DNA of 64,000 nucleotides from Nonomuraea cypriaca. Lineage in GTDB: Bacteria > Actinomycetota > Actinomycetes > Streptosporangiales > Streptosporangiaceae. The stretch is taken from the NCBI RefSeq assembly GCF_015645445.1, contig NZ_JADOGI010000031.1, forward strand, positions 1-64,000, written 5' to 3'. A program made the position numbers and the translations under genes. Below, piece by piece: positions 25,146-33,236 of the stretch. Position 1 is the first letter of the stretch, and each line of letters starts with the position of its first letter. A model generated the notes under the pieces. The model was given only the letters and a program-made list of their open reading frames with translations. It was not told the DNA's origin and ran no database searches.

Positions 25146-25369
25146 GCGGCCAAGTGCGCGCGCCGTCCGATCCGCTGAGCGCCCGAGAACTGGAGGTGCT
25201 CACGCTGATCGCCCGCGGCTCCACCAACCGCGACGCCGCCTACCGCCTGTTCATCAGCGAGGCCACCGTGAAAAGCCACCTGCTGCACATCTACGCCAAG
25301 CTCGGCGTCAACGACCGCGCCGCGGCCGTCGCGGTGGCCTTCGAGCGAGGGCTCTTCAGCCGGTCCTGA
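25146..25369 (+). pseudogene. C-terminal HTH fragment of a LuxR/NarL-type response regulator
   Basis: From about 25154 the frame encodes APSDPLSARELEVLTLIARG, then N-R-D-A-A-Y-R-L-F-I-S-E-A-T-V-K-S-H-L-L-H-I-Y-type LuxR HTH residues, ending at the stop 25369. This is the last ~65 residues of a NarL-family regulator. The phospho-acceptor receiver domain that should precede it is absent, and permease sequence abuts it in a different frame. A GTG at 25154 could start a free 71-residue HTH protein. I judge it a remnant, but such fragments can still bind DNA. Confidence 0.75.
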
Positions 25370-25566
25370 TGAGGCTCAGCGGACGCAGGTCGTCGCACTG
25401 CGGGCGGCGCTGCGCGACCTGCTGCAGACGCTGGTCGAGCCGTGCGACCAGCCTCCTCGGGGCGGCCGTGGTGGCCGCCCCGGAAGGGCTGATTCCGACC
25501 GATGGATCCGGACTTCTCCTGAGCCATCGTCAGCACGTCGCGAAACGCTGGAAGCCTACGCTCTGC

Positions 25567-25698
25567 TCAGTCGTAGTAGCGGTCGCGGTAGCGGCGACGG
25601 CGACGGCGACGGCCGTACCTGTCGCGGTAGCGGTAGCGGTACCGGTCGCGGTAGCGGCGGCGAGGTGGAGGTTGAAGTGCGATCATAGGTCCGTACAT
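25567..25698 (-). CDS. Tiny Arg/Tyr-rich protein (43 aa)
   Basis: ATG 25698 is preceded by AGGAG with a six-base spacer, a better site than most genes here have. The 43-residue product begins MYGPMIALQPPP and continues with alternating RY, RD and R-only blocks, ending R-Y-Y-D. It contains 20 Arg, 10 Tyr and 4 Asp, so it is strongly basic and probably binds nucleic acid or acidic polymers, or is intrinsically disordered. I know no named family. A 19-bp inverted repeat lies 45 bp upstream. It sits alone in the degraded zone between the broken ABC operon and the tetR gene. Confidence 0.6.
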   Translation of the reverse strand: MYGPMIALQPPPRRRYRDRYRYRYRDRYGRRRRRRRYRDRYYD

Positions 25699-25742
25699 AG
25701 ACGACTCCTTTCTGATTCGCACTCGCACGCGGCGATTGCGGT

Positions 25743-25761
25743 TGCCAATCCATCATTGGCA
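25743..25761. promoter_or_regulatory. Operator-like inverted repeat upstream of the tiny Arg/Tyr-rich gene
   Basis: TGCCAAT (25743-25749) and ATTGGCA (25755-25761) are perfect inverted repeats separated by five bases. The site is 45 bp upstream of the ATG at 25698 on the minus strand, a usual distance for a promoter operator. Confidence 0.5.
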
Positions 25762-26259
25762 CCCACGTCGGAGCACGTCCAGACGGGCCGACCCGAACTA
25801 GGCGATGTGATGCATATCCCATTCTCGGACGTGACCAGCCGCTTGCGACAGCGCCAATCCACGCGCCGCCAGATTACCTCTGAAATGCGGATACATTGGA
25901 TGCAGAGTCAACTGAATTGACCCGTTATATTCTCTTGCGAATGTTTCACCGGAAGGGATAATCACCGTTTCATCATGCCGGTCGGCTGCCGCGTTGATCG
26001 TCGATGGCGAGCTCACCGGGTCGCCAGACGACCCGAAGCCGGTGATGGTCCAGCAAGCCGCGTAGATGTCCCAGGAGCAGGCGCGGTTGGCACACACCGT
26101 GAACCGGCGCCGCTGCCACGATCTCCTCAGCGGACAGGCCGGAGAGGTGATCCTTGAGCCACGCCAGTCGCGCCGACCAGGCGCCGGTCTCCCTTCGCTG
26201 GCATTCCGAACTCCTGATCGTCGTTCTCGCCTGGCAATTCCGGTGGCATCATCGAAATC
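25762..26259. other. Gene-poor stretch with no supported gene
   Basis: I see no reading frame with both a ribosome binding site and a recognisable product. On the minus strand around 26150-26250 a frame reads ARLAWLKDHLSGLSAEEIV, which looks protein-like, but it is interrupted and changes frame relative to the only nearby ATG. It may be a decayed gene. Base composition is lower in GC than the flanks. Confidence 0.4.
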
Positions 26260-26306
26260 GTACCAATGATACTTGCATTGATACCGGATGACTTATATCA
26301 TTGATA
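26260..26306 (+). promoter_or_regulatory. TetR-type operators over the promoter of the adjacent regulator gene
   Basis: GTACCAATGATAC (26260-26272), ATTGATAC (26277-26284) and TATCATTGATA (26296-26306) share the half-site TGATAC around a single centre base (consensus GTATCA-N-TGATAC). The last copy ends one base before the ATG. TTGCAT (26273-26278) and TATATC (26294-26299) could be -35 and -10, implying a leaderless transcript repressed by its own product. Confidence 0.65.
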
Positions 26307-26307
26307 C

Positions 26308-27054
26308 ATGCACGCACGAACCACCGGCGACGCCACCCCTGCCCCCGCGTCGGAAGCCGCGGCCGGCGGGCGGGAACTCATCCGCCGGCACGTGATCGAG
26401 GCCGCCGCAGACCTCCTCGCGCGTGAGGGGCGCGAAGCGGTCACCACCCGTGCGGTCGCGGCGGCGGCCGGGGTGCAGCCACCGGCGATCTACCGCCATT
26501 TCGCCGACATGGACGGGCTGCTCGAGGCGGTGGCCGAGCACGGCTACGCCACGTTCCTCGCGGCCAAGCAAGTCGACGCCCATCCGGACGACCCGGTCGA
26601 GGACCTTCGCGCGGGCTGGGACCTCGCCGTCGAGTTCGGGCTGGCCAACCCCGCGCTGTACGCACTGATGTACGGCGAACCAAAGCGCGGCACGACGTCG
26701 GCCGCGTTCCGGGCCGGCATGGAGATCCTCGTGGGGCGCATCCGCCGCCTCGCCGCGGGCGGCTGGCTCCGCGTCGACGAGAAGCTCGCGGCCGCCCTCA
26801 TCCACGCGACCGCGCGCGGCGCGGTGCTCACCTGGCTGTCGCTACCCGACGACCAACGCGACCCGGCCCTGCTGACCACCCTGCGCGAATCGATGATCGC
26901 CGCCGTCACCAACGAGAAGCCCGCCGTGCAGGACGCGGGCCCCGCCGGTGCCGCCCGAGCCCTACGTGCCGCGCTGCCCGAGCAGACCACGCTGAGCAGT
27001 GGCGAGCAGCACCTCCTCGGCGAATGGCTGGACCGCCTCGCCGCCGATGGATAG
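26308..27054 (+). CDS. TetR family transcriptional regulator
   Basis: A 248-residue TetR-type repressor. The N-terminal HTH spans about 24-70: IRRHVIEAAADLLAREG, then VTTRAVAAAAGVQPPAIYRHFADMDGLLEAV. The C-terminal ligand domain is of the TetR_C/WHG type (FGLANPALYALMYGE). No Shine-Dalgarno precedes ATG 26308. Instead an operator palindrome abuts the start codon, so leaderless translation and autorepression are likely. The next gene, 54 bp downstream on the same strand, is an NmrA-like oxidoreductase that this regulator probably controls, but that gene has been truncated. Confidence 0.93.
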   Translation: MHARTTGDATPAPASEAAAGGRELIRRHVIEAAADLLAREGREAVTTRAVAAAAGVQPPAIYRHFADMDGLLEAVAEHGYATFLAAKQVDAHPDDPVEDLRAGWDLAVEFGLANPALYALMYGEPKRGTTSAAFRAGMEILVGRIRRLAAGGWLRVDEKLAAALIHATARGAVLTWLSLPDDQRDPALLTTLRESMIAAVTNEKPAVQDAGPAGAARALRAALPEQTTLSSGEQHLLGEWLDRLAADG

Positions 27055-27108
27055 CACGAGCGCCATCACGAGCTTCGACCCCTGCTCAAGCATCCACGAG
27101 GAGACGTC

Positions 27109-27702
27109 GTGATCGTCATCACCACTCCCACCGGCCAGATCGGTGCCCAGGTCCTGGACAGAATCCTGGCAGGCGACGAGTCCGTCCGCGTGATCTCGCG
27201 CGACCCGTCCCGTCTCACAGCCGAGACCCGAGGGCGCGTCGAGGTGGTCCAGGGGTCACACGACGACCCCGACGTGGTCACCGAGGCGTTCGAAGGCGCC
27301 GACACCGTGTTCTGGGTGGTGCCCCCGAACATGCAGGTCCAGAACGTCGTGGACTACTACGTGGACTTCAGCACGCCGGCGGCCGAGGCGATCGGGGCCC
27401 AGGGCGTCAAGCGCGTGGTGGCCGTGTCGAGCCTCGGTCGTGAGTCCGGCGAGCTCGCCAAGCGCGCCGGGCACCTGTCCGCGGCATTCGCGATGGACGA
27501 CTTGTTCGAGGCAACGGGCGTGGGCTACCGGGCGCTGCGCATGCCGTTCTTCAAGGAGAACCTGCTCGGACAGGTCGAGGCGATCAAGAACCAGGGCGTG
27601 TTCTTCCTAACCAACGCCGCCGACCGACCGCTCGCGACCTGCGCGTCCCCGGATGTCGCCGCCGCAGCCGCCATGCAGTGGTGGAGGTGGAGCGGACGGT
27701 GA
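27109..27702 (+). pseudogene. NmrA-like NAD(P)-binding oxidoreductase, 3' truncated
   Basis: The first ~185 residues match NmrA/atypical SDR proteins: MIVITTPTGQIGAQVLDRIL (nucleotide-binding loop), VRVISRDPSRL, VEVVQGSHDD, FWVVPPN, GVKRVVAVSSLGR and LRMPFFKENLL. Full-length homologues run to 270-300 residues with a substrate-binding C-terminal part. Here similarity ends at about ATCASPDVAAAAA, and the frame closes within 10 codons in sequence that belongs to a transposase remnant. So an insertion cut off the last third. The GTG start 27109 follows a GGAGAC element. The product is probably not functional. Confidence 0.7.
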
Positions 27703-28150
27703 ACAAGTACGGCTCGGTCAGCCTGGCCGGCCGCTATCTGCTGGCGGCCGAGATCCTGGGCGGGCGCCGGGTCACCATCCGGATCGAGGAGAAGACGCCG
27801 ATGTTCCTCGACCCCGACACCCGCCAGCTGCTGCGCGCCCGGCCGAACCCGCTGATCTGGGCCAAGTGCCTGCACTGCGCGGCGCCCGCCCCGCCGAACC
27901 GCCTCCGGTCCCGCAGCGGTCACCGATCACGGTGCAGCGCCGCGCCAACTCCTTCGGCGTCATCATGGTCGCCCTGCAGACCATCTCCCTCGGCCGCCTG
28001 CACGCCGACCAGGTCGTCACCGTGCACGTCAGCGACACCACGCTGACCATCGACCTGGACGACGGCCCGCGCACCGTGCACCGCACCACCGACCTACCGG
28101 TCCGCAGCGTCAAAGCCCATCGACCCCGCAAGGTCGACCAGGTTTCCTAG
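27678..28150 (+). mobile_element. IS481-like transposase C-terminal remnant, frameshifted
   Basis: Two adjacent frames encode the paired C-terminal modules of an IS481-type integrase-core transposase. Frame one has VEVERTVNKYGSVSLAGRYL, GRRVTIRIEE and LLRARPNPL. Frame two, after a shift near 27855-27870, has ITVQRRANSFGVIMVALQTI, DQVVTVHVSDTTLTIDLDDG, and RTTDLPVRSVKAHRP with stop 28150. The DDE catalytic core and the 5' end are missing. ATGTCCTGGGACA shortly after the stop (about 28165-28177) is like sequences near ends of this IS group and may mark the right terminus. It truncates the gene on its left and probably the toxin gene on its right. Confidence 0.7.
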
Positions 28151-28228
28151 ATCACCTGTCGTGGATGTCCTGGGACAGAAACGTCAGGCATCTCTCTGCG
28201 AGAGCGACCCAGAATCCGCCACTCTGAT

Positions 28229-28528
28229 CGAGAGGCCATCGACCGGCTTGCAGAGATCGGCCCAGCTCTCGGACGTCCGTTGGTGGACACCCTCATAGAC
28301 GGCGACATGAGCAACCTCAAGGAGCTTCGGCCAGGCTCGCGGAAGCGAACCGAGATTAGAATCGTTTTCGTCTTCGATCCGGACAGGGAAGCCACCTTCC
28401 TTGTAGCCGGCGACAAGGCCGGCAGATGGTCGCGCTGGTACGAGGAGGCGATCCCATTGGCCAAAGCACGCTACGCCGAGTACCGCGCCGCGAAGTCGGC
28501 TGAGACGAAGAGGGAGGACAAGCGATGA
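28229..28528 (+). pseudogene. HigB-like (RelE superfamily) toxin, N-terminus missing
   Basis: The frame encodes REAIDRLAEIGPALGRPLVD, NLKELRPGSRKRTEIRIVF, FLVAGDKAGRWSRWYEEAI and a basic tail. This is the Gp49/HigB-type mRNA interferase pattern, including the conserved LRP and IR residues. Homologues have another ~20-25 residues first (a beta-strand starting M-W-x-I/V), but here the upstream frame is unrelated and lies next to the transposase remnant. A TTG at 28280 could start an 82-residue product, and activity is doubtful without the first strand. Its stop overlaps the antitoxin start as ATGA. Confidence 0.65.
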
Positions 28529-28854
28529 GCCCAGGACGCAACTGGCGTGAGGTCAAGGCGGAAGCGCACCGGTTGTACCCCGAACTGGCCGACCCGCAGC
28601 GGCAGGCTATCGCCGATGCGCAACTGGATGCCTACGTCGCCGGCCACCATCTGAAGGAGCTGCGCAAGTCTGTCGGCAAGACGCAATCCGAGGTGGCGGC
28701 TGCGCTTGGGATCTCACAAGCACGCGTCTCTCAGATCGAAAACGGTGATCTGGACTCGATGGAACTCGAGACCATCCGCGCTTACGCAGTTGCTCTCGGT
28801 GGCCACGTCGATGTGACGATCAGCGTCGGACCTCACTCGGTACGGGTCGCTTGA
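28525..28854 (+). CDS. HigA-like XRE-family antitoxin
   Basis: A 109-residue protein with an XRE-type HTH at about 43-75: LKELRKSVGKTQSEVAAALG, then SQARVSQIENGDL. An N-terminal helical segment precedes it (WREVKAEAHRLYPEL), and a short C-terminal strand follows (HVDVTISVG). Its position immediately after the HigB-like frame with ATGA overlap marks it as the antitoxin, in toxin-first order as usual for HigBA. Antitoxins of this class also repress their own promoter, and the promoter region here has been replaced by IS sequence. The antitoxin appears complete while the toxin does not. Confidence 0.9.
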   Translation: MSPGRNWREVKAEAHRLYPELADPQRQAIADAQLDAYVAGHHLKELRKSVGKTQSEVAAALGISQARVSQIENGDLDSMELETIRAYAVALGGHVDVTISVGPHSVRVA

Positions 28855-29198
28855 CCATGAAGCCGACCGTCGATCGGCATGCGACGTCCCTCGGCCTCTG
28901 GCGTTGTAGGTGATCCGTCCTGTGGTTCGAATAGCCAGAGCCCGACACTCTGCTCCGTCCTGACCGCACACGTACCCAGGTCGGCCAACTCCGCTGGACT
29001 CGGCACGGACGAACACCAGGGAGGCTGCCCCAGAGCCCTCCAAGAACGCTGCGTCAGCGAGAGTGTGCAGTAGTCCTGATGAACGAAGAAGTTCAAGATC
29101 ACGGAACAGGGACGGAACAGGCGGACACCGGGGGCCAGCCAGCGTTTCAGCGGACCCGGCCTACCCCCCAGGAGAGCCGGGTTTCCGCACGTCAACGT
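28855..29198. other. Intergenic region without a supported gene
   Basis: This 344-bp stretch lies between the antitoxin and the converging acyl-CoA dehydrogenase gene. No frame has a convincing start and family. A GGTTCGAAT string at about 28924 resembles a tRNA T-loop, but its flanks do not pair. Confidence 0.5.
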
Positions 29199-30362
29199 CT
29201 ACTTCAACAGCTGTCGGGCCATGACCATACGCTGGATCTGGTTGGTGCCCTCGTAGATCTGGGTGATTTTGGCGTCGCGCATCATGCGTTCCACCGGGAA
29301 GTCCCTCGTGTAGCCGTAGCCGCCGAGCAACTGCACCGCGTCCGTGGTGATCTCCATGGCCGCGTCGGAAGCCGCGCACTTCGCCGCGCTCGACAGGAAC
29401 GTCAGGTCCTTCTGGGACTCCCCGTGCATCGCGCGCTCCGACTTCGCCGCCGCGTGGTACGTGAGCTGCCGCGCCGCCTCCAGTTTCATGGCCATGTCGG
29501 CGATCATGAACTGCAGGCCCTGGAAGTCGGCCACCGGGCGGCCGAACTGCCTGCGTTCCTTGACGTAGCCGATCGCGAAGTCCAGCGCTCCCTGCGCGAT
29601 GCCGAGCGCCTGGGCGGCGATGGTGATGCGGGTGTGGTCGAGGGTCGCCAGGGCCGTTTTGAAGCCGGTGCCCGGCTCGCCGATCATGCGGCCGGCGGGA
29701 ATGCGTACGTTGTCCAGGATGACCTGGCGGGTGGGCGAGCCCTTGATGCCGAGCTTCTTCTCCTTGGGGCCGAAGGAGACGCCCTCGTCGGACTTCTCGA
29801 CGACGAAGGCCGAGATGCCGCGCGCCCCGGCCACCGGGTCGGTCGCCGCCATCACCGTGTAGTACTCCGAGATCCCGGCGTTGGTGATCCACATCTTGGT
29901 GCCGTCGAGTACGTAGGAGTCGCCGTCCGCCACCGCCCTCGTCTTCATCGCGGCGGCGTCCGAACCCGCCTCGGGCTCCGACAGCGCGTACGAGAACATC
30001 GCCTCCCCGCCGGCCACGGGCGCCAGGTAGCGGGACTTGAGCTCCTCCGAGGCCGAGAGCAGGAGCGGGACCGTGCCGAGCTTGTTGACGGCGGGGATCA
30101 GAGAGGACGACGCGCAGGCGCGGGCCACCTCCTCGATCACGATCACCGTGGCCAGCGCGTCCGCCCCGGCGCCTCCGTACTGCTCAGGCACGTGTACGGC
30201 GTGCAGGTCCGCCGCCACGAGTGCCTTGTAGACCTCCCAGGAGAACTCCTCGTTCTCGTCGGCCGCCGCCGCGTGCGGGGCGATCTTCTCGTCGGCCACG
30301 GCGCGGACCGTCTCGCGCAGCATGTCGTGCTCTTCGGCGGGCGCGTAAAGGGGAAAGCTCAT
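29199..30362 (-). CDS. Acyl-CoA dehydrogenase
   Basis: A 387-residue FAD enzyme of fatty-acid or branched-chain oxidation. Features in order: N-terminal helices with FSWEVYKALVAADLHAVHVP, the flavin/substrate loop FSYALSEPEAGSDAAAM, DGTKMWITNAG, KLGIKGSPTRQV, DHTRITIAAQALGIAQGALD, RRQFGRPVADFQGLQFMIAD, and LLGGYGYTRDFPVERMMRDAKI with YEGTNQIQR, whose Glu is the usual catalytic base. Length is normal. ATG 30362 gives the canonical start. Upstream frame extension has no similarity. It is divergent from the UDP-glucose dehydrogenase gene. Exact chain-length specificity cannot be told. Confidence 0.95.
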   Translation of the reverse strand: MSFPLYAPAEEHDMLRETVRAVADEKIAPHAAAADENEEFSWEVYKALVAADLHAVHVPEQYGGAGADALATVIVIEEVARACASSSLIPAVNKLGTVPLLLSASEELKSRYLAPVAGGEAMFSYALSEPEAGSDAAAMKTRAVADGDSYVLDGTKMWITNAGISEYYTVMAATDPVAGARGISAFVVEKSDEGVSFGPKEKKLGIKGSPTRQVILDNVRIPAGRMIGEPGTGFKTALATLDHTRITIAAQALGIAQGALDFAIGYVKERRQFGRPVADFQGLQFMIADMAMKLEAARQLTYHAAAKSERAMHGESQKDLTFLSSAAKCAASDAAMEITTDAVQLLGGYGYTRDFPVERMMRDAKITQIYEGTNQIQRMVMARQLLK

Positions 30363-30488
30363 GCGTCGAATACTAGGACGTCCGACCATCTTGTTACCAG
30401 TCAGTACGGTTTGCGAAGAGTTGCAGGTGGCACGAAGGAGGTAGCGAGGAGCCGGTAGCATTCCTGCGCGATCGAAAGGAGCCCGCTC

Positions 30489-31802
30489 GTGCCATATCGC
30501 CTCACGATGATTGGGACCGGATACCTGGGTATCACGCATGCCGCGTGCATGGCTGACCTGGGATTCGAAGTCCTCGGCCTCGACATCGACGCCGACAAGA
30601 TCCACCGGCTCAACAGCGGTGAGCTCCCGATCCACGAGCCAGGTCTCGAGGCCGTGCTCCGCCGTGGGCTCGACTCCGGCCGCCTTCGCTTCACCACCTC
30701 GTACGAAGAGGTCGCTGCTTTCGGTGACGTGCACTTCGTCTGCGTCGGCACACCGCAGAAACGCGGCGAGTACGCCGCGGACGTCACGTACATGGACAAC
30801 GCCATCGAGTCCCTCGCCCCGCTCCTCGACCGGGAGTGCCTGGTCGTCGGCAAGTCCACCGTCCCGGTCGGCACCGCGGAGCGGCTCTCCGACAAGCTCG
30901 TACGCCTGGCTCCCGCCGGAGTCGAGGTCGAACTGGCCTGGAACCCGGAGTTCCTGCGGGAGGGATTCGCCGTTCAGGACACCTTGCGCCCGGATCGCAT
31001 CGTGCTCGGCGTTCGTACCGAACGAGCGGAGAAGATGCTGCGTGAGGTTTATGAGCCGCTGGGCGACGTGCCGATCGTGGTGACCGACTTCGCGACGTCC
31101 GAGCTGGTCAAGACGGCCGCCAACGCCTTCCTGGCCACCAAGATCTCCTTCATCAACGCCATGGCCGAGGTGTGCGAGGCGGCCCACGCCGACGTCACTC
31201 AGCTCTCCGAGGCCCTGTCGTACGACGACAGGATCGGGGGCCGTTACCTGAACGCGGGCCTCGGCTTCGGCGGCGGCTGCCTGCCCAAGGACATCAGGGC
31301 GTTCATGGCGCGGGCCGGCGAGCTGGGAGCTGACCAGGCGCTGACGTTCCTGCGCGAGGTGGACGCGATCAACATGCGGCGCCGGGCCCGCATGGTTGAC
31401 CTGGCCAGGGAGCTGGCCGGCGGGTCCTTCCACGGGTGCACCGTGGGCGTGCTCGGTGCGGCGTTCAAGCCGAACTCGGACGACATCCGCGACTCGCCCG
31501 CTCTCGACGTCGCCGTCACGATCGGCCACCAGGGCGGACAGGTCACCGTCTACGACCCCATCGCGCTCGACAACGCTCGTAAGGCTCATCCCGAGCTCAA
31601 CTACGGCGAGTCGGCCGTCGCGGCGGTCCGGGGGGCACACGTGGTGCTGGTGCTCACGGAGTGGCAGGAGTTCGTGGAGCTCGACCCGGAGCAGCTGGGC
31701 GCCGTCGTCGCGACCCGGCGCATCGTGGACGGCCGCAACGCGCTGAACGCCGAGATCTGGCGCTCCGCCGGCTGGCACTACCGCGCCCTCGGCCGCCCAT
31801 AG
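30489..31802 (+). CDS. UDP-glucose 6-dehydrogenase
   Basis: Oxidises UDP-glucose to UDP-glucuronate with two NAD+, feeding surface polysaccharides and sugar pathways. Visible motifs: Rossmann GTGYLG at 9-14 with acidic D32 for NAD, VCVGTPQ, KSTVPVGT, WNPEFLREG, TSELVKTAANAFLATKISFINA with Lys208, and GFGGGCLPKD with catalytic Cys264. The C-terminal UDPGDH_C domain contains GAAFKPNSDDIRDSPALDV. The GTG start at 30489 has AAAGGAG nine bases upstream. At 437 residues it is full length. It is a single gene between acyl-CoA dehydrogenase and a converging GNAT gene. Confidence 0.95.
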   Translation: MPYRLTMIGTGYLGITHAACMADLGFEVLGLDIDADKIHRLNSGELPIHEPGLEAVLRRGLDSGRLRFTTSYEEVAAFGDVHFVCVGTPQKRGEYAADVTYMDNAIESLAPLLDRECLVVGKSTVPVGTAERLSDKLVRLAPAGVEVELAWNPEFLREGFAVQDTLRPDRIVLGVRTERAEKMLREVYEPLGDVPIVVTDFATSELVKTAANAFLATKISFINAMAEVCEAAHADVTQLSEALSYDDRIGGRYLNAGLGFGGGCLPKDIRAFMARAGELGADQALTFLREVDAINMRRRARMVDLARELAGGSFHGCTVGVLGAAFKPNSDDIRDSPALDVAVTIGHQGGQVTVYDPIALDNARKAHPELNYGESAVAAVRGAHVVLVLTEWQEFVELDPEQLGAVVATRRIVDGRNALNAEIWRSAGWHYRALGRP

Positions 31803-31815
31803 CCGAACCACCCGT

Positions 31816-32694
31816 CTACTGCAGGTGCCGGACCCACTGGGTGAGCAAGGGGCGGTAGCCGCGGCGGGCCCAGAACGGGGTCGACAGCGGGTTCGGCAGG
31901 GCGTGGTGGAGGACGGACCAGGCCGCCCCCGAGGCCGCCGCGTGTCCGTGGGCGGTCTCGGTGAGCGCCGTGCCCATGCCCCGGCCCCGTACGGACGGGT
32001 CGACGTACATGACGCTCAGGTACGCGGCAGGCCCCGCGTTCAGGGACCGCGCTATCCAGCCGGATCGCTCCGGCGGCTGCATGATGAGGCACCCGGCCAC
32101 CCGGCCGCCCGCCTCCGCCACCCAGCACCACTCCAGCGGCAGGACCTCCCCCGCCACCAGCTCGCGCAGCCGCGCCGGGGTCGACGGCCGCACGGCCACC
32201 CAGCCGAACTGCGCGTCGTACGCCACCAGCCCCTCGTACAGCTTCACCAGGGCGTCCAGGTCCCCCGCGGTGGCCGGGCGTACGCCGGGAACCGGCGCGG
32301 ACCGCTGCCTGAGCGGGCGGACGGCGGTCACGGAGATGGGACCGAAGCCGCGCGTCGCCAGGGCCCTGACCGGAGCGGTGTCGCGACTCGGCCAGGAGAC
32401 GGTCAGGGAGTGCCCGGGCCCGGTGCCGCGCAGGCCCGCCAGCCAACGGTCGACGAGCGCGCCGAGGGCGGCCTCGGGATCGGGGCCGCTGACGCGGGCT
32501 TGGAGCCGGTGGACGATCAGCGGGGACCAGGAGGCCCGCACGCTGCCGGGGTCGATCTGGTCCACGGTGACCACGCCGACGCCGCCGTGGGCCCGGATCG
32601 TCCGCTCCGGCCAGTCCGGCAGCTCGTCCTGGTCACCGGCCAGCGGATCCGCGGCCCGCACACGGGCCGAATGGCTCCTGATCACGTCCATCAT
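31816..32694 (-). CDS. GNAT family N-acetyltransferase
   Basis: A 292-residue protein. The C-terminal GNAT domain begins at GVRPATAGDLDALVKLYEGL and carries motif A as YLSVMYVDPSVRGRGMGTAL (R-G-R-G-M-G), then HALPNPLSTPFWARRGYRP. The N-terminal ~120 residues look like a diverged second GNAT lobe (SWSPLIVHRLQARVSG, PVRALATRGF), an arrangement seen in tandem-GNAT proteins. The acceptor is unknown. It converges on the UDP-glucose dehydrogenase gene with a 13-bp gap and lies 41 bp downstream of purE on the same strand. Confidence 0.88.
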   Translation of the reverse strand: MMDVIRSHSARVRAADPLAGDQDELPDWPERTIRAHGGVGVVTVDQIDPGSVRASWSPLIVHRLQARVSGPDPEAALGALVDRWLAGLRGTGPGHSLTVSWPSRDTAPVRALATRGFGPISVTAVRPLRQRSAPVPGVRPATAGDLDALVKLYEGLVAYDAQFGWVAVRPSTPARLRELVAGEVLPLEWCWVAEAGGRVAGCLIMQPPERSGWIARSLNAGPAAYLSVMYVDPSVRGRGMGTALTETAHGHAAASGAAWSVLHHALPNPLSTPFWARRGYRPLLTQWVRHLQ

Positions 32695-32735
32695 CCCGGC
32701 ACATTAGCGCCAGGCAGCCCGGTCAAAGAAGGGCT

Positions 32736-33236
32736 TCAGAGCTCGGCGGCCTCGGCGCGCAGCTTCTCACCCTTGGCGTACGCCTGCTGCTTCAACCGCT
32801 CCTGGAACTCCACCATCCGCTCCCGCAGCCCGGGATCAGAAGCGGCCAGAATGCGTACGGCCAGCAGCCCCGCGTTACGGGCCCCGCCGACCGCCACCGT
32901 GGCCACCGGCACCCCGGCCGGCATCTGGACGATCGACAGCAGGGAGTCCATCCCGTCGAGGTACTTCAGCGGCACCGGCACCCCGATCACCGGCAGCGGC
33001 GTGACCGAGGCCAGCATGCCGGGCAGGTGCGCAGCGCCGCCGGCGCCCGCGATGATCACCTGGATGCCCCGGGAGGCGGCCTGGCGGCCGTATTCGATCA
33101 TCTCGACCGGCATGCGGTGCGCCGAGACCACGTCGGCCTCGAACGTCACCCCGAACTCCGCCACCGCCTCCGCGGCCGCCTTCATCACCGGCCAGTCGGA
33201 GTCGCTGCCCATCACGATGCCGACCCGCGCGGTCAT
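32736..33236 (-). CDS. purE: N5-carboxyaminoimidazole ribonucleotide mutase
   Basis: Class I PurE converts N5-CAIR to CAIR in de novo purine synthesis. The 166-residue protein has [13 protein letters not shown] near the N-terminus, [64 protein letters not shown]: all the substrate phosphate- and CO2-binding elements. Its ATG overlaps the purK stop as ATGA (33233-33236), so the two are translationally coupled, and PurK supplies the substrate. Length and motifs are normal. Confidence 0.97.
   Translation of the reverse strand: MTARVGIVMGSDSDWPVMKAAAEAVAEFGVTFEADVVSAHRMPVEMIEYGRQAASRGIQVIIAGAGGAAHLPGMLASVTPLPVIGVPVPLKYLDGMDSLLSIVQMPAGVPVATVAVGGARNAGLLAVRILAASDPGLRERMVEFQERLKQQAYAKGEKLRAEAAEL

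Noticed and set aside
25567-25698. Reading the GGTAGCG-rich segment as simple non-coding microsatellite
   Set aside because: The period is irregular and the segment has an SD-ATG-stop layout with a unique N-terminus, so a small gene is the better explanation, though unproven.
25798-26097. 99-codon minus-strand frame as a gene
   Set aside because: No ribosome binding site, no family, and a more protein-like stretch lies in another frame. At best a decayed remnant.
27653-28150. 165-codon frame as a separate intact gene
   Set aside because: Only its second half is protein-like and matches the end of a transposase. The first half belongs in another frame.
28915-28960. tRNA-like GGTTCGAAT string
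   Set aside because: The flanking bases cannot form the T-stem and no acceptor or anticodon stem is found.
30489-31811. Long open frame on the minus strand opposite the UDP-glucose dehydrogenase gene, joined in frame to the acyl-CoA dehydrogenase
   Set aside because: The upper half is an antisense shadow of the dehydrogenase, whose motifs are unambiguous. The acyl-CoA dehydrogenase has its own normal start at 30362.
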